From Diospyros lotus (lineage: Eukaryota; Streptophyta; Magnoliopsida; Ericales; Ebenaceae), in the NCBI RefSeq assembly GCF_014633365.1, contig NC_068346.1, positions 15,521,030 through 15,585,029 of the forward strand: a stretch of 64,000 bases of DNA, read 5' to 3'. A model generated the notes under the pieces. That model did no database searches and was not told the origin of the DNA. It saw nothing but the letters and a program-made list of their open reading frames with translations. Of this stretch, positions 42,530 to 55,487 are shown piece by piece. Position numbers and translations under genes: made by a program. Within the stretch, counting starts at the first letter, position 1, and every line of letters starts with the position of its first letter.

Positions 42530-42611
42530 CTAAAACAATTTTTGAGGGAGAGAGAGAGTAACACTAAAAAAATCTCAAAAGATGTCCTTTATGAAGATAA
42601 AAGGGAGTTAT

Positions 42612-45163
42612 CGTAATACTCCATGTTTGTATGAGGATGCCACGTAATTTCAATGAGTTTAGAATATCGAAAAATTAGTTTGATAGCAGTTATAAGTACC
42701 GAATCAACTGCAGGGAATACCTCAAAGTAAAATTGTCTAAGGAAAATTATATGGTCTCAACAAGCGTATCGAGATAGGATTTATGGTATTGAAAAAAATC
42801 AAATTCGAAACGATTTTCAGTACAACTAAAATGCAATTGCCATTTAGGCTGTAAAATCGAATCGTCGTATTGGACTCCCGAAAAATCAACAGAACCTTAG
42901 GGGGGCTCTGGTTTTGCGTAATGAGTAACCTTTTAGTGGTTTCAGATGAAACGACAGCTCGATGAGGACATTGGGGCAAAAATCGTCTTTATCGAGTAAT
43001 TTGAAGTTCTTAATTTTGTATTTTTGGCATTGAAATGCAAATTTAATCGATGTTTGAGGGCAGGGTTGCAATAAGAAAATTGCCCAAGTGATATAAGATG
43101 AAAATTGGAATTTAATGGTATAATTTCTTATAAATATTAGTGTAATATATAATTATATTCATATATATATATATATGTAGGTTCGTAGCAGCAGGGGCGT
43201 GAGGCCATCCCATGCTCTATCTCCAAACTCCATACCCTGCAACTCCAGATCAACCGCACCTCTGCAAGCTTCGCCCATGCCTTTGCTAATTGTCCCATAC
43301 CCTGCAACCCATTCCCTGCAATATTTGGAAGATTTTGCACGCCAAGAGTGGCGTCCAAGCTGATTCGGGGGCAGTGAAATGCCTATAAATAGGCATGAAG
43401 CTCGGCAAAATGAGAAGCAGCAGTGGCCGATCGAGAGAGAGAGAGAGATCAAGATTGAGAGATCGTGAGAGAGCTGGAAGCAACCAGCTCGCGGCAACCA
43501 TGGCCGCAAGCTTCCAGCAAGCTCGAGCGGCCATGGCCGACGGGCAACGAGTAGGGTAGCAACGGGGAAGGCGGTTGCGAAGGCTAGCGGGGTGTGGCAG
43601 CGAGGGGAGAGCTTGATGGAGGCTCGGGAAGCAGCCGGAGGAAGCAGTTGCAGCCATGACAGCTATGGCCGCAACCAGTTGCAGCAAGGCTGCAACCAAC
43701 CGCGGCCATCAGCGGCCGCAAATGGCTGCCAGCGGTGGCGCAGCAGTCAGGAAAGTCGGCGGAGGCCGACGAGGGCGATCGCGGCGGCCGACGGGTGCGG
43801 GAAGGAAGGCCGACGGAGCTCGGCCATGCGCACGCATGGCAGTGCACGTAGCAGGGGGTATGGGAGGAAGAAGAATGGAGGAGGAAGAAAAGAAAGAAAA
43901 GAAAAGAAAATAGGAAAACGATGGAAAAAATTCTAGAAAAATTCCAGAAAATAGGAAATTATATTTCGGTAATATTCCGGAGATTTTAGCAAGGAAAACG
44001 GCTTGGGCACGCATTTCGATGATATGGCATGCATATCGAGGGAGTTAGAGATGCTAAGTTAAGATAAGTAAAATTTCCTAGAAAATTCTAAAAATTCAAT
44101 AATATTATTTTATGAATTTTCGTAGTGAAATATTTGAGAAAATATTTTAAAAATATTTAGTTTAGATTTATTGAGGAAAATAGGAAGAAATAGAGAGAAA
44201 ATTAAAGAAAATGTAAGAAATTATGGAAAAATAGGTTTTAATGTTTATTTAAATAATTATGGTGATTAAGATGCTTTAAGGCTTAAGTTGAAGTGACATG
44301 TCAAATTTTGAGATTGGCACGCAAATCGAGACGATGCACGAGACAAGGCATGGATATCGAGGTAGCCCGATAAGCTTGAGAAGGTAAGTGATACTTCCCA
44401 ATTAAAGTTAGTTTTATAGAAAATGTTTGGTTGTAAGTGATTTATGTTTAAGAAACCCGATCCTTAGGAATGTTTTCATCATATTGACATGCCCTGATAT
44501 GTATCTATCACGTAGACTGCATACATGACATGACTATGAAATGCATAAATACACGTTGATATCATTGATCACGCGCATTTGTGGCCGTAGGGAGTACGAA
44601 TTGGCACCGTTGCTTTACCAAAGGTGCACCCATACACCCCGGCTTTGAAAGAGGTGGCCGCAAAAATGGTAGGTAGCATGAGGGGTGCAGTTGACACCTA
44701 CGAGAAAAGACATTGCATACACACATGACATAGCATTATGTACCCTTACTTAGATGATTCATCATCTAACTTGGGTTTTGTTCCTGGAATATTCAAACGT
44801 TCTAGATGGAGATTGTAGCAGATTCGAGGATAAATGATTCATGAAATGGCACTTAGTAGAGTGCATGAAGAATGAAATGTATGTTACGTAGCCCCTGTAT
44901 TTAAGTTCTGCTACTTTAGATTCTGAACGTTTTGAGGAATGTTGAAGATGTAAGAATTTATTTATGATTAATGTTAAGATATCAGATTTCGATCCTTGCT
45001 TCCGCATTTGATGTGTATAATGATTCTCTTTCGAGATAAAATGTATTAAAATTCTAGGACAAATTCGAGGATGTTGTGGTTTAGCTTTAGTGTTTGAAAG
45101 AAAAAATTTATTGTCCCAAAATTGTCCCAAGTTATAACGCGCCCGGGAAAGTAGGGCGTTACA
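42612..45163 (+). mobile_element. Solo LTR, about 2.55 kb
   Basis: Bounded by the perfect duplication GTTAT (42607-42611 and 45164-45168). It begins CGTAATACTCC (the first T of TG apparently mutated) and ends GGGCGTTACA. Shared blocks with the LTR at 47729-49641 (such as AACAGAACC-TTAGGGG-GCTC and the ATTCAAACGTTC region) show it is the same family. A promoter-like CCTATAAATAGG lies at about 43381. The GC-rich part at 43490-43860 gives overlapping open frames on both strands that are not genes. There is no interior or second LTR, so it is a solo LTR left by recombination. Confidence 0.8.
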
Positions 45164-45396
45164 GTTATGCAATGCAACAGGAAATTGTCGACATGATATA
45201 CAAAAAAACTGACCAGTTTTTGAAAAGTAATCGACTAGTTCTTGAACTTGTCAACCGATTTTGAGGGTTTGGATAAAGCAATCGATAGTTTGTCAAAATT
45301 AATTGATAGTGATTGCATCCTACATAGGACAGAGAGTTTAAATTTCTAATAACTTGACATAAACACACTTGCATATGCATTAAACACCAAGTTGAG

Positions 45397-48300
45397 TGTA
45401 ATATCCCAAAATAAAAGAAAGTAATTTTGAATTTTTTTATGAATTTTTCAAGTGACTATGAAGCAGTTCAGAGAATTAGAGGTTAGTTTAATAGTTTTAA
45501 ATAGTCAAATCAATAGAATGGAGTACTTTGGAACTTAGATATCTAAAGAAAATGTTATGACATGGATGAGTGTCTCAATACGAGATTTATGATGTTGAAA
45601 GAAATTAAAATGAAGATAATTTTCAATATAACTAAAACACAGTCTAAAAATCGAATGAGAGTAAAGGACTTCTGGAAAACCAACAGAACCCTGAGGGCAC
45701 TACAATAAAATAATTTTTTCTCTACGATTTTTTTTTCTACGTAACAAATTTCATAGCAAAACGTTAACATTTTGCTACGAAACTATTAAAATGTAGATAA
45801 TTAAAAGGAGCTAAAAATTTCCCACCAAATATAATTTTTAGCTACGAAAATTTTATCTACGCTATAAGTTTCGTAATAAAAAATTAATATTTTGCTACGT
45901 AATTATTAAATCGTAGGTAACTTAGATGAGCTAAATTTTGTTGCCACCAAATGTAATTTTTCAATATGAAAGTTTTATCTACAATTCAAAATTACATAGC
46001 AAAAAAATAAGATTTTGTTAAAAAATTATTAAATTATACTTAAAAGATAAGTTTAATTTTTTTAAATAAAAATAATTAAAATTAAAAAATATAAAAAAAT
46101 AAATGAGAAAAATTCCCTCTAAAATATACATTTAAAAACTTAAATTAATTAAAAATAAACCTCCCAAACTCTCAAAATTTTTCACGAAATTATCGTGCAA
46201 ATTATGTATTTAGAAAAAGAAACAAAGATAAAAATATTATAAAATTAATATTATAAATTAAAAAAATGAATAAATATTTTAAATAATTAATATTATTATA
46301 TAATTAAAGTTATTATAATTAATTATATATTATTATATATTATACTAAAGTGGCGTGAATTGGGGGAGGCCTTAGGGCTGCCCAATGCATATATAATATA
46401 AGATATTTTAAAGGGAAATGATGGAAAAGAATTTTTGGAATGGAAGCGGTGCTCAGGCGGACAGTGAAAGAAATTAAAAGGGTAAAAAGAAATTGAAGAA
46501 CGCAAATGGGAGAAAGAAATTGAAGAACGCCCAGTGAAGTTAATTAAAAGGCATTTGGAGACGGCAAGAAGAATTGAAGACGCAAGCAAGCAGTAATCCA
46601 GTTTGTACTTTTCTTCCTTGTAATCATTTATGTGGCCAGAGTTGATTTTTTTGTTTTTGCTGTTTGGATTCATTATTTTTATTTTAGTTATATAAGCACA
46701 CCATATGTTTGATAAAATGCTTATGTTTCATCTTTGTGTGTACCATCTATTTGATAGAATGCCTATGTTTAATTAATTGTACAAGCACACCATATATTTA
46801 ATTTTTGCATGTACCATCTGTTTGTCAAAAGTCCTTAGAGAAAACTTGTGAGACAGCGAGTGATACAATAGGAATTGGAGTATTCAAAGTGGAATATATT
46901 CAACAAAAATTATAAATATTTCATATTAAAATAAATTATACTAATTTGTCTGATCTTTTGTTTACTTTTGTTTTTCAGGTTCTTGACATGCAGAAGTAGC
47001 AGAGGCAGAAAGATGTTTGGAGCTAAATTTTCTATTGTGTTAACTTTTAACCATTTTCATTTTTGAATTTAATGTTGCTATTATTACATGTATTGGTATT
47101 ATGTACTAGTCAGATTCAAAACAGTTGGAAATTGTGGCTGACATTAGTTTTATGTTATGAAATTAATTGAAAGTTTTTGAAGTTATATATTGTGCTTTAA
47201 ATTTATATAGATTGTAAGGGTTGATGTAGGTTTAGAGAAAAATATTATTTCCAAAAAATGATTTTTTTTTTGCTAGAAAATTAAATTTAGTGATATCGTA
47301 TATAGAATTAACTACGAAAATTGAACTTTTAATTATAAAAAATATTGGTAGAGAAAATTAATTTACTACGAAAATTGACATGATTAGCTACGATTTGATG
47401 TAGTGAAAAATAAATATTTTCTCTATAATTTGACATTCGTAGTAAAAGTTGCGTTATCTGCTACGAAAATCACCATCATCAACTACGAAAATCAGTATAA
47501 TTAGCTACGATATATGTCATAGTAGAAAATCAATAATTTCTTTACATTTTTCTGATTGTAGAGAAAAGTGTATTATTTTCTACGAAACATTAAATCGTAG
47601 CTAAATACTATTAGCTACGAGCCTTTGGCTACAATTCAAGTTACGAATAAAAATTTGTAGCTAATTAGTTTTTGCTACGAAAATTAAATTTTTAACTATG
47701 AAAAATTTCGTAGAGAAAACTAAAATTTGTAATACCCCAAAATAAAAGAAAGTAATTATAAATTTTTTTATGAATTTTTCAAGTGACTATGAAGCAGTTC
47801 AGAGAATTAGAGGTTAGTTTAATAGTTTTAAATAGTCAAATCAATGGAATGGAGTACTTCGGAACTTAGATATCTAAAGAAAATGTTATGACATGGATGA
47901 GCGTCTCAATACGAGATTTATGATGCTGAAAAAAATTAAAATGGAGACAATTTTTAATATAACTAAAACACAGTCTGAAAATCGAATGAGAGTAAGGGAT
48001 TTCTGAAAAGCCAACGGAACCCTGAGGGGGCTCCAGTTTTATATAAAGATCAATCCTGAAGTGGTTATAGGATGAAATGATAGTCTTGTAAGGACACCAG
48101 AGCAAAAACATACTTATCGAGTAACTTTGAGTTATTAATTTTAAAATTTCGGTATTTTAATCCAAATGAAATTGATATTTGAGGATATAATTGTAAATAT
48201 GCAATGCCTAAAGTGGGATTAAGAATTTAATTGAGGGATTTATACATAATTTCCATGATTTCAATAAATTATACATATATATTATGCATAGTATATTATA

Positions 48301-49641
48301 TAAATTATATGTATATATATATATATATGTGTGTGTGAGTGTGTGCTTGGTGGACAAGAATTCTAGAAGAAATATAATATAATATATATAAATTAAAGTG
48401 GTGCCTTAAGTGAAGTGGAAGGCAAGAATATGTGATAAATATAATATAATACATATAATATACTTGGAGCTTAAGATTGAGGTAGCATAAATAGGCAATG
48501 GATGCAAGGTAGAGAAGGCACAAGGAAGAGAAGAAATGGAGGAGGGAGAAAAAAAGAAAAAAAATAGTAGAATTTTTTTTAAAAATTCTAGAAATTTATT
48601 TGAAACTCGAGGAACGTGCTAGGGCTCAGAATTTAGCATTTAAAGCCTAACACGAGAGTCGAGGTTGAGCACAAATTTTGAGACATTCCAAATTGTATTC
48701 AAGGTGAGTAGTTCTATCGAAAACTAGTTTTGTTGCATGTGAATGGTTGTTTTCATGTAGAAGGTTCATCCCAAAATATTTTATACATGTGTATTGAATT
48801 TTGTGCATTAAATATGGTGCATTGAAATGTCGTTTTATGTAATGCATCATTTCATGTTGTCGTTATGGCATTGGCATGTGTATGGGATATGGGTAGTGTT
48901 TTCGGGATGCTTTTGAGTAGGAACACAATCTCTGACGTGATTGTGGTAAGCCGGGTTCCTACATTAAGGTTGACATTCCCGTATCGAGAATGGTAATGAT
49001 TGTTCCCGAGGTGCCAGAGAGATGCGTTGATATTGCCCCTCTTAAGTTAGAATTGTGTTATGCCAATGCGTCGATGTGATCATATTGCCATTATGGGTTA
49101 AACATTGTATGGGATTCTCTTTGGTTGGGATAGGTTGGGATATGTCAGTTTGTTTCATAGTCTTACATATATTTATAAAAATATTTTTGAACTCTCACTT
49201 AGAAGATTCAGCATCTAATTTGGACTATGTCCCTGAAATATTCAAACTTTCCAGGTAAAAGCAATGGCGCCAAGGGAAATGAGGTTATCGAGATGTAGCC
49301 GTTGATTACATTGGAGACCTTTAGCATATATTTTGATTCTGTTTGAGGTGTTATTGAGGGATTAATTTCTATGTATTTTGTTTTGAAGATGTCATGTCAA
49401 ATAATGGTACGGTTTCTATATTATGAATAAAGGAATTGCGGTTATGTATCATTTGAGGTTTCGATCTTACTTCCGCTGATGTGATGATATTACCTGTCTT
49501 AGTTTATTAATTATTAAGTTTGATATGCTGAGAAGGTAGAATTGAGATTGTCGGGATTTAATTTATATTGAGTGTATGTTGAAAAAAAATATATTCTTGA
49601 AATCCCAGATTAACGCACGCTTGAAAAAGCGGGGTGTTACA
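45397..49641 (+). mobile_element. LTR element with partial left LTR and full right LTR
   Basis: Outer ends carry the duplication TTGAG (45392-45396 and 49642-49646). The left 308 bp (45397-45704, TGTAATATCCC...) repeat the first 308 bp of the complete LTR at 47729-49641 (TGTAATACCCC...GGGTGTTACA). Between them lies 2 kb of CACTA-like sequence instead of a retroelement interior. No gag or pol was seen. The result is a solo-LTR-like insertion with an internal duplication around a DNA-transposon piece. Confidence 0.7.
45705..47728. mobile_element. CACTA-like non-autonomous element
   Basis: Begins CACTACAATAAAA. About 300 bp at the left and 480 bp at the right are packed with GCTACGAAA / TTTCGTAGC motifs in both directions, the subterminal-repeat style of CACTA elements. 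An inverted terminus TGATGTAGTG lies at 47394-47403. A further repeat-rich 325 bp follows before the LTR start at 47729. A clear 3-bp target duplication was not found. The middle (46020-47250) is AT-rich and includes a short direct repeat (GAAAGAAATTGAAGAACGC at about 46487 and 46512). No transposase. Confidence 0.6.
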
Positions 49642-50689
49642 TTGAGACTCTAATACCACTGTTGGGATGCTCATATAGATGTGTGCATATTTTAAAATTT
49701 TTTACGTCACATGTATCACAACGGAACTTAACACAAATCATATGATACTTGGATGTTTAAGCAATGCACGGTTGCATCTCATGTAATAAATTGAGTGTTT
49801 CAATACACATCTATCAAGAAGATGCAAACGATGATGTAGAAACACTTTCTACAAGAAGACATCTTCCTCTTCAACTTGTGGAGGGCCTAGTTGTTCCACA
49901 CTAAGCAAGCATTCCAAAATCCCTTGAAGCCTTTTTTGTGCTAGCTTGAAGACAACAAGCTTTCAGTACTCATTTTGTTCTCCTTTTGGTCTTGTAAACA
50001 AGCTCAACAATTGAGCAAAAACCACCAACAAAAAGTTAGAAGAAGAAAAGAGAAAAACTGCAAAAGAAGAAAAAAAACATCTCAAGCAAGAAGTAGTCGA
50101 GAGATATATATGAAAAAGCTAGCTTAATCTTCTTAAACCTTTTTCAAATCAACATATTAGGAGGTCCAATGAGAAGTCTCCACCTCTTACAACATGCCTG
50201 AGTAAATGGTGCCAGATGACAAGAAAATAAACAAACCATTGATTCTCGAAACTTTCGCACACAATCTACCGATCGAAAATTGTTTACAGTATTTATCGAG
50301 CTATCAATAGTTTTGAAACTTTTGAGAAATGGTTTACCAACTCATGAAAGAAGTTGACAAGTTGGTCCTGCATGCTGCATGGTCATTTCTTTACTATATA
50401 TGATCCATTAACACTTAATGAATCCTGTCATTAACTCTTAATGTTACAAAACCTACCATTAACTATTAATAATGTCGAGAACATTACAAGTGACATAGAT
50501 CAGATTTCAGATGCTTCACTTTTCAGTGTGTGACTTTTTAGATTCACTATTAAGTAGCAATTAGACAACATCAAACACCTTTAATGCTGATCAAACACTT
50601 TAACCAATCTTAAGAATCTCTTCATCTTCTTAAGACATTCTGACAATCTTGAGTGACATATCTCAACATATCAGGATAATCTAAGTGGA

Positions 50690-51960
50690 AATGAAGTTAG
50701 TTGTTTTAGCTTTTGATGATGAAAAACTTTAAATCTTTGATATTTGAAAAAGAAATATATTTTATCTTTGGAAATCAAAAATGAAAAATCCAAACAATGC
50801 CAAAGAATAAATATGCTTTCAATGTATGCAAAATCTTTGGTATTTATTTTGAAATCAATCCTTTGTATTTATTTTGAAACCAAATGAGTTAGAGTATCAA
50901 AATATTTTCTAAATCATGAACATTCTCTTTAAATGCAAAATTGTTGACCATGTTAGTGAAATTGTAGATCGTTTTGTGTCTTTGGTAATGGGCTGTCAAA
51001 TTAAGGCAAAACTATTGATTTGTTTGTTAAAGTAATTGATCATTTTTTGCCTTTAAGCAAAAATAGTTTACCATTTTTGTGAACTATCAACAAGCAATTT
51101 CATGCTTTTTGTATTTTTTGTGTAAGTTTAAAATGATTCGATCGTGATTGTATCATGTTGAGAGTTTCTCAAAATTGTTAACAGGTTGCTTAGATTGTCA
51201 ACTAATTTTTGAAAGAAGTCATCATTTTTTTAAAATTATCGATTGTTTGTCCAAAGTCGTAAGTGTATTTTAGATTTTTTTGAAGAAAACAATTGACTAG
51301 TTTGAAAGACTATCAACAGTTTTCTTCACCAAGAGGTTTAAATGTCTAGTTTTGTAGGCATTAATTGACTCCAATGGCTAGTCCAACAGCTATTTAATTC
51401 AAAGGATAGACAAAAACTATAAGTACCAGCCCTAGGATGTACTGGAGAAGTGGATCAGGTGGTAGAAGCTTACAAATATTATTATTCTTTTCACTAGTGC
51501 TTATACTTTCAATATTTCTCTCAACCAAGACTGTATATTATTTCTAATTTCTTGTTAAAGACTTGTTCTATATTGTAGAGAGATATTTGTAATTGAGAGT
51601 GTTAACTCTCAGATCATTCTATTTGTAAATTGTGTTGTAAATTCCTAATAGTTGTGTTAGAGGGTTTACTTAGGTATAAGTCGGAGTCTGTAATTTTCTA
51701 ACGATTTTATTAAAGGGCCTACTTGGTTAAGTAGGAGATTATAGTAGATTTTGAAATCTCTAGTGGGGAGATAGAGTAGTGAAGTAGACTAGGTTGACTT
51801 GAACCACTCTAAATCTTTTGTTTATCTTGATTTATATTCTTTTGTTCCTAATTCTCTGTTTTGATATTTCTCTTTAAAACCTTTCCAAATTTTTAAAATT
51901 TATAAACACCCAATTCATCATTCCTTCTTGGGTGTGAGGTACCATTAGACTACACAAAGC
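50690..51960. other. Extra segment inside LTR copy B
   Basis: Absent from the equivalent place in copy A. It contains TTTTGATGATGAAAAAC near its left end and ACACCCAATTCATCATTCC...TTGGGTGTGAGGTACC near its right end, which resemble the two ends of Copia LTRs. A nested solo LTR is therefore likely, but I could not fix its borders or target duplication. Confidence 0.4.
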
Positions 51961-52859
51961 TAACAAAGTTTATTCATTGCAAACCTATTACAGTTGATAA
52001 TTACTGTATAATACAATCTTTCCATCACCTAACGTCCCGACTAAGTGAGAGTCATGATGGAGTGATAAACTCACAAATTTAGTAATTATGCTACTGATCT
52101 TAATCAGTGTGGTTGGATGACACATCATAATACTTTTTTCTAATCATCCATGCCTTAACTAAGGACTTCTTTTATCATAGTAACAGAAGACCGCATAAGA
52201 TGTTAACTTCATCATAATAAAGGTAATGGATCCTATTGACAAGTACCCATCTCCATGTACTAGTAAAATGAAACCACACGATGAACATTCCCACCTCATA
52301 ATTGGATGAGTTCGCTTATCAGCAAATCTTACACACCAATATACAAGACAACTATGTTGCTTCAAGTCAAAAGAGTAGTTACATAATCACAACTTGATAA
52401 CAAAATCATTATCCACTTTGCCATGTGATTTGCTATCACGTTATGTTTAATGCGTTGTTGAACTAACAATCACTCACGAGGTTACTATAAGCATCACATG
52501 CTTTGTGGTATGTGACTCATCACCCTTTATCATTAGTATCATATACTAATCAAAGTAGTAAACTTATGTGCTAGTCCATAATCAGTTAATCAAAGTCCCT
52601 ATTTGAAAAATCTAAGAATTAAGAACATTTAAGAAATCTTGTTACCAAATAATCTCATCAACATATTCTTAACAATTTTTAATAGAAAATCTAAGGTCTC
52701 ATTCATACAAGAATTGGAGAGTAATGAATGAAGATAAATTTGTCATTACTCATATACAAAGATACATCAAATGTTTTATACCCAATAAATGTCATCTAAA
52801 TATAGCATTAAGACACATCACTAACAATTAGTAGTCTTATGTGTGTCATGGTATATACC

Positions 52860-53470
52860 TATCCTGACATTACTCATGTGATTAGTCTTGTTAGTAGGTA
52901 CATTGCAAACCCTAGGAAAGTTCATTAGTAGGTAGTAAAATGGGTTTTGAGATACTTGAAGGGATTTGTTGATACTTGTATGGAGTTTGGGACTAGTGAC
53001 AAGAATTTGGTTGGCTATGTTGACTTAAACTTCGTTTGTGATCTTGACAAAAATAGGTCATTCACAGGTTGTGTTGTTTGGGTACTAGTGTTATCAGTTG
53101 GAAGTTGATTTTGCAGTCCTTTGTGGCTTTGTCCACTGTAGAAGCATAATATATGGCAATAACTATGATTGTTAAAGAAGCTATTTGTCTTAGAAGCTTG
53201 TGTGGTGAGCTTAGTTGGGATCAAAAGGTGCAAGTTGTTTAATGTGATAGTCAGAGTGCTATTCACTTGACTATGGATCAAATGTTCTAGGAAAAGACAA
53301 AGCACATTGACATTCACTGTCATTTTGTGATAGATGTTAAAGGAAATATCATTGTGAAGAAAATTGGTACTAATGATAACCTAGCTAACATGTTGACCAA
53401 GTTTTTTTCCTTACAGCAAGTTAACCATTGTTTGGATTTGATTGGTGTGAACACTTGAGGTGGAGTTATG
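52860..53470 (+). pseudogene. Degenerate Copia reverse transcriptase / RNase H end
   Basis: Plus-strand decayed frame with Copia RNase H motifs: RYLKGFVDTCMEFG, LVGYVDLNFVCDLDKNRSFT and DSQSAIHL-type sequence near 53250. It continues with KTKHIDIHCHFV and KKIGTNDNLANMLTKFFSLQ before a stop at about 53458. Several stops are present. It is followed by a polypurine tract and LTR at 53525, so it is the 3' end of a second Copia element lacking everything upstream. Confidence 0.8.
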
Positions 53471-53524
53471 GATTCTCTACATTTAGTGTTTCTTTCTTTG
53501 GGAATTCGAGTCAAGGTGGAGATT

Positions 53525-53792
53525 TGTTGGGTTTATGCCTTTAATTCCACAACCCAAAGCCCATTTTGGACCCGTTATCTCTTTGTGTGATTAGGGCCCT
53601 TTATCTCTCTTATATATAGAACATTTCTATATGCATTTAGAATCAAGAGAGAGTTAAGGAATAAATCATTATACTCAAAACAATTTCATCTAGTAGATTT
53701 GAGATTATCCATTATGTTGACGTAGGCTTATGTCGAACCATGTAAATCTCTTGTGTTCTTATTCTTATCTTCAATTCACACACACACACACA
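53525..53792 (+). repeat. 3' LTR of the degenerate Copia element
   Basis: Starts TGTTGGGTTTATGCC after the purine-rich GTCAAGGTGGAGAT. It has a TATA-like CTTATATATAGAAC (about 53609) and ends near a CA dinucleotide run (53776-53792). The right border is uncertain because of that run. No 5' partner is in the window. Confidence 0.65.
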
Positions 53793-54059
53793 TAGAGAGA
53801 AGTTTGAATCCAAACCATCACTATAATCATGTTATTGCATTAGGTTTGGTTACAATCCATGACTATATTTATATTTAATTCTATTGAAATGTGCATCTTT
53901 TGTTTTGTAGAGAATTGAGTTGTAAAGAGATCCAACTAGTTTTGAACTTTTTACACGTATCAAGCATTTCAATAACAAATTGTTGTAAATATAAAGCTTC
54001 GAATCAAATTTAATATTCATATTGTCATTATAATATGAAACTCAACTTTGCTTCACAAC

Positions 54060-55169
54060 TTACTTGCATCTAAATTTCTGTTTTAAAATGAGTTCACTAG
54101 GCAACATGAGGAGAAAGACTCATCATGTACATCCAATGAGGGGAGTTCTCAAGGTAAGTTTAGTTACATTTGACGACAACCTTTATATGGATGTGGTTAG
54201 AGGAAGGAATAAGAAAGGACATGTATTTGGGCTAGGGATAACCAATCCTGCTTAAATGGTTGGCTCCTCTAGTGAGGTTGTGTCTTAGTTTGAGCTTAAC
54301 ACTATGCGTCAGATAATCTTTAGCCTAACCCCTAAGTTACATGAGCAACAAAAGATGATACGCACATTTTTCGCACTTAGGGATTGCCTATAAGCCCTCA
54401 GCCCATCCTTCACTAGTTCTAACTAATCTAGCTTATCCATCGTAGCCAACTGCTTTGGTCGATCACCTTAGATAGCCACTCCAACCACTAATACTCATAA
54501 CCCAACCAACACTTATGGGGATGATGATGAGTTTAATGATTTTGTTGATGAGAAGCCTTGATATTATGAAATTTCTATCTTATTATTTACTTATTTTTGA
54601 ATTTTATTGATAAGGAACCTTACTATGACATTTTTGAAATTTGTTATTTATTTGTTTGCATGTATTTAGAGGATTTTGAATGATTGTTCAAATTAATTAC
54701 TTAGAGACTTTGATTTATTGACTTGGAATCACATATTACTGTTGTGATTATTGTGGGGATATCATAGGTTATTAGTATCAAACTTTTCCCCAATTCAAAG
54801 TAGATTTTGGATTTGTGAAATTTGGAATCCAAATTCTAAGTAGAAGCCAATTCTTTTACATTAGAGACATAATTTTTTTCTGTCTCTAAATCACTTTTCA
54901 ACTTTAGAGGTGGAATTATTTTCATCTTTAAATTAACTCTTAGAAGAGTAACGAATTCCATCTCTAAATACAAAACTTAATTTTTTCCCTAAGTATTTAA
55001 TTATTTTTATGGTGGAATTGGAAACAAATTATAAGATGAATTATGAGATAGAATTTTCTAGGTTATTTCTGTCTCTAAATAGAGGAGGAAGTCAAAATTT
55101 CCTTATGATGGGTCAACGACGCTAATAATAGAGAGAATTTGAAATATTTCTTAACCTTGTTTTATAGTG
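54060..55169 (+). mobile_element. CACTA (En/Spm-type) 3' remnant
   Basis: Residual coding at 54130-54255 (VRGRNKKGHVFGLG) resembles the conserved segment near the end of plant En/Spm-associated proteins. Subterminal repeats of the form TCTCTAAAT / ATTTAGAGA (54870-55090) lead to the terminus AAACCTTGTTTTATAGTG-like sequence ending at 55169, the inverse of CACTATAAAAC. The left end is not recognisable. 53793-54060 may belong to it. Confidence 0.6.
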
Positions 55170-55487
55170 AGGGTTCAAGATATATATGGTTATCTCAAAT
55201 TATGAGAAAAATTATAACTTTAGAGAAATTAAAATATAAAAATATTTTTAAAATAATAAAATAATGATCTTTTATTTCTAACAAGCAGTTAAAAATCATA
55301 TTATCATTCAAATTGTCTTTCTTTTTTATAATAAGCAAGAGGTTTGAATGCCACAATTAATTAATTGTATATTGGCTTGAAAATAATTTAGAAGATGGAA
55401 ACAAGACAAAGGAAATTGTGGTATGTCATGGGACTATATGAAGATGGGGAGGAGTTTGGTGGATCGTGGCATGTTACCTATATAAAG

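Larger units (their letters stand above)
45169..52826 (-). mobile_element. Copia-like element remnant: leader and long 5' LTR (copy B)
   Basis: The minus-strand LTR is about 49660-52826 (TGTTAGTGATG...GAGCATCCCAACA). Next to it is the primer site TGGTATTAGAGTC (complement of 49646-49658). Its leader continues at 45169-45396 beyond the insertion 45397-49641. The rest of the element is missing. The LTR is the same family as copy A (3160-8557), and copy B preserves the unoccupied site of the TRIM found in copy A. About 50690-51960 is extra relative to copy A and is probably another insertion. Confidence 0.7.

Noticed and set aside
43592..44014. Overlapping frames on both strands with Arg/Ala/Gly-rich composition
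   Set aside because: They lie in the GC-rich part of a solo LTR, have no motif and are open in several frames because of base composition.
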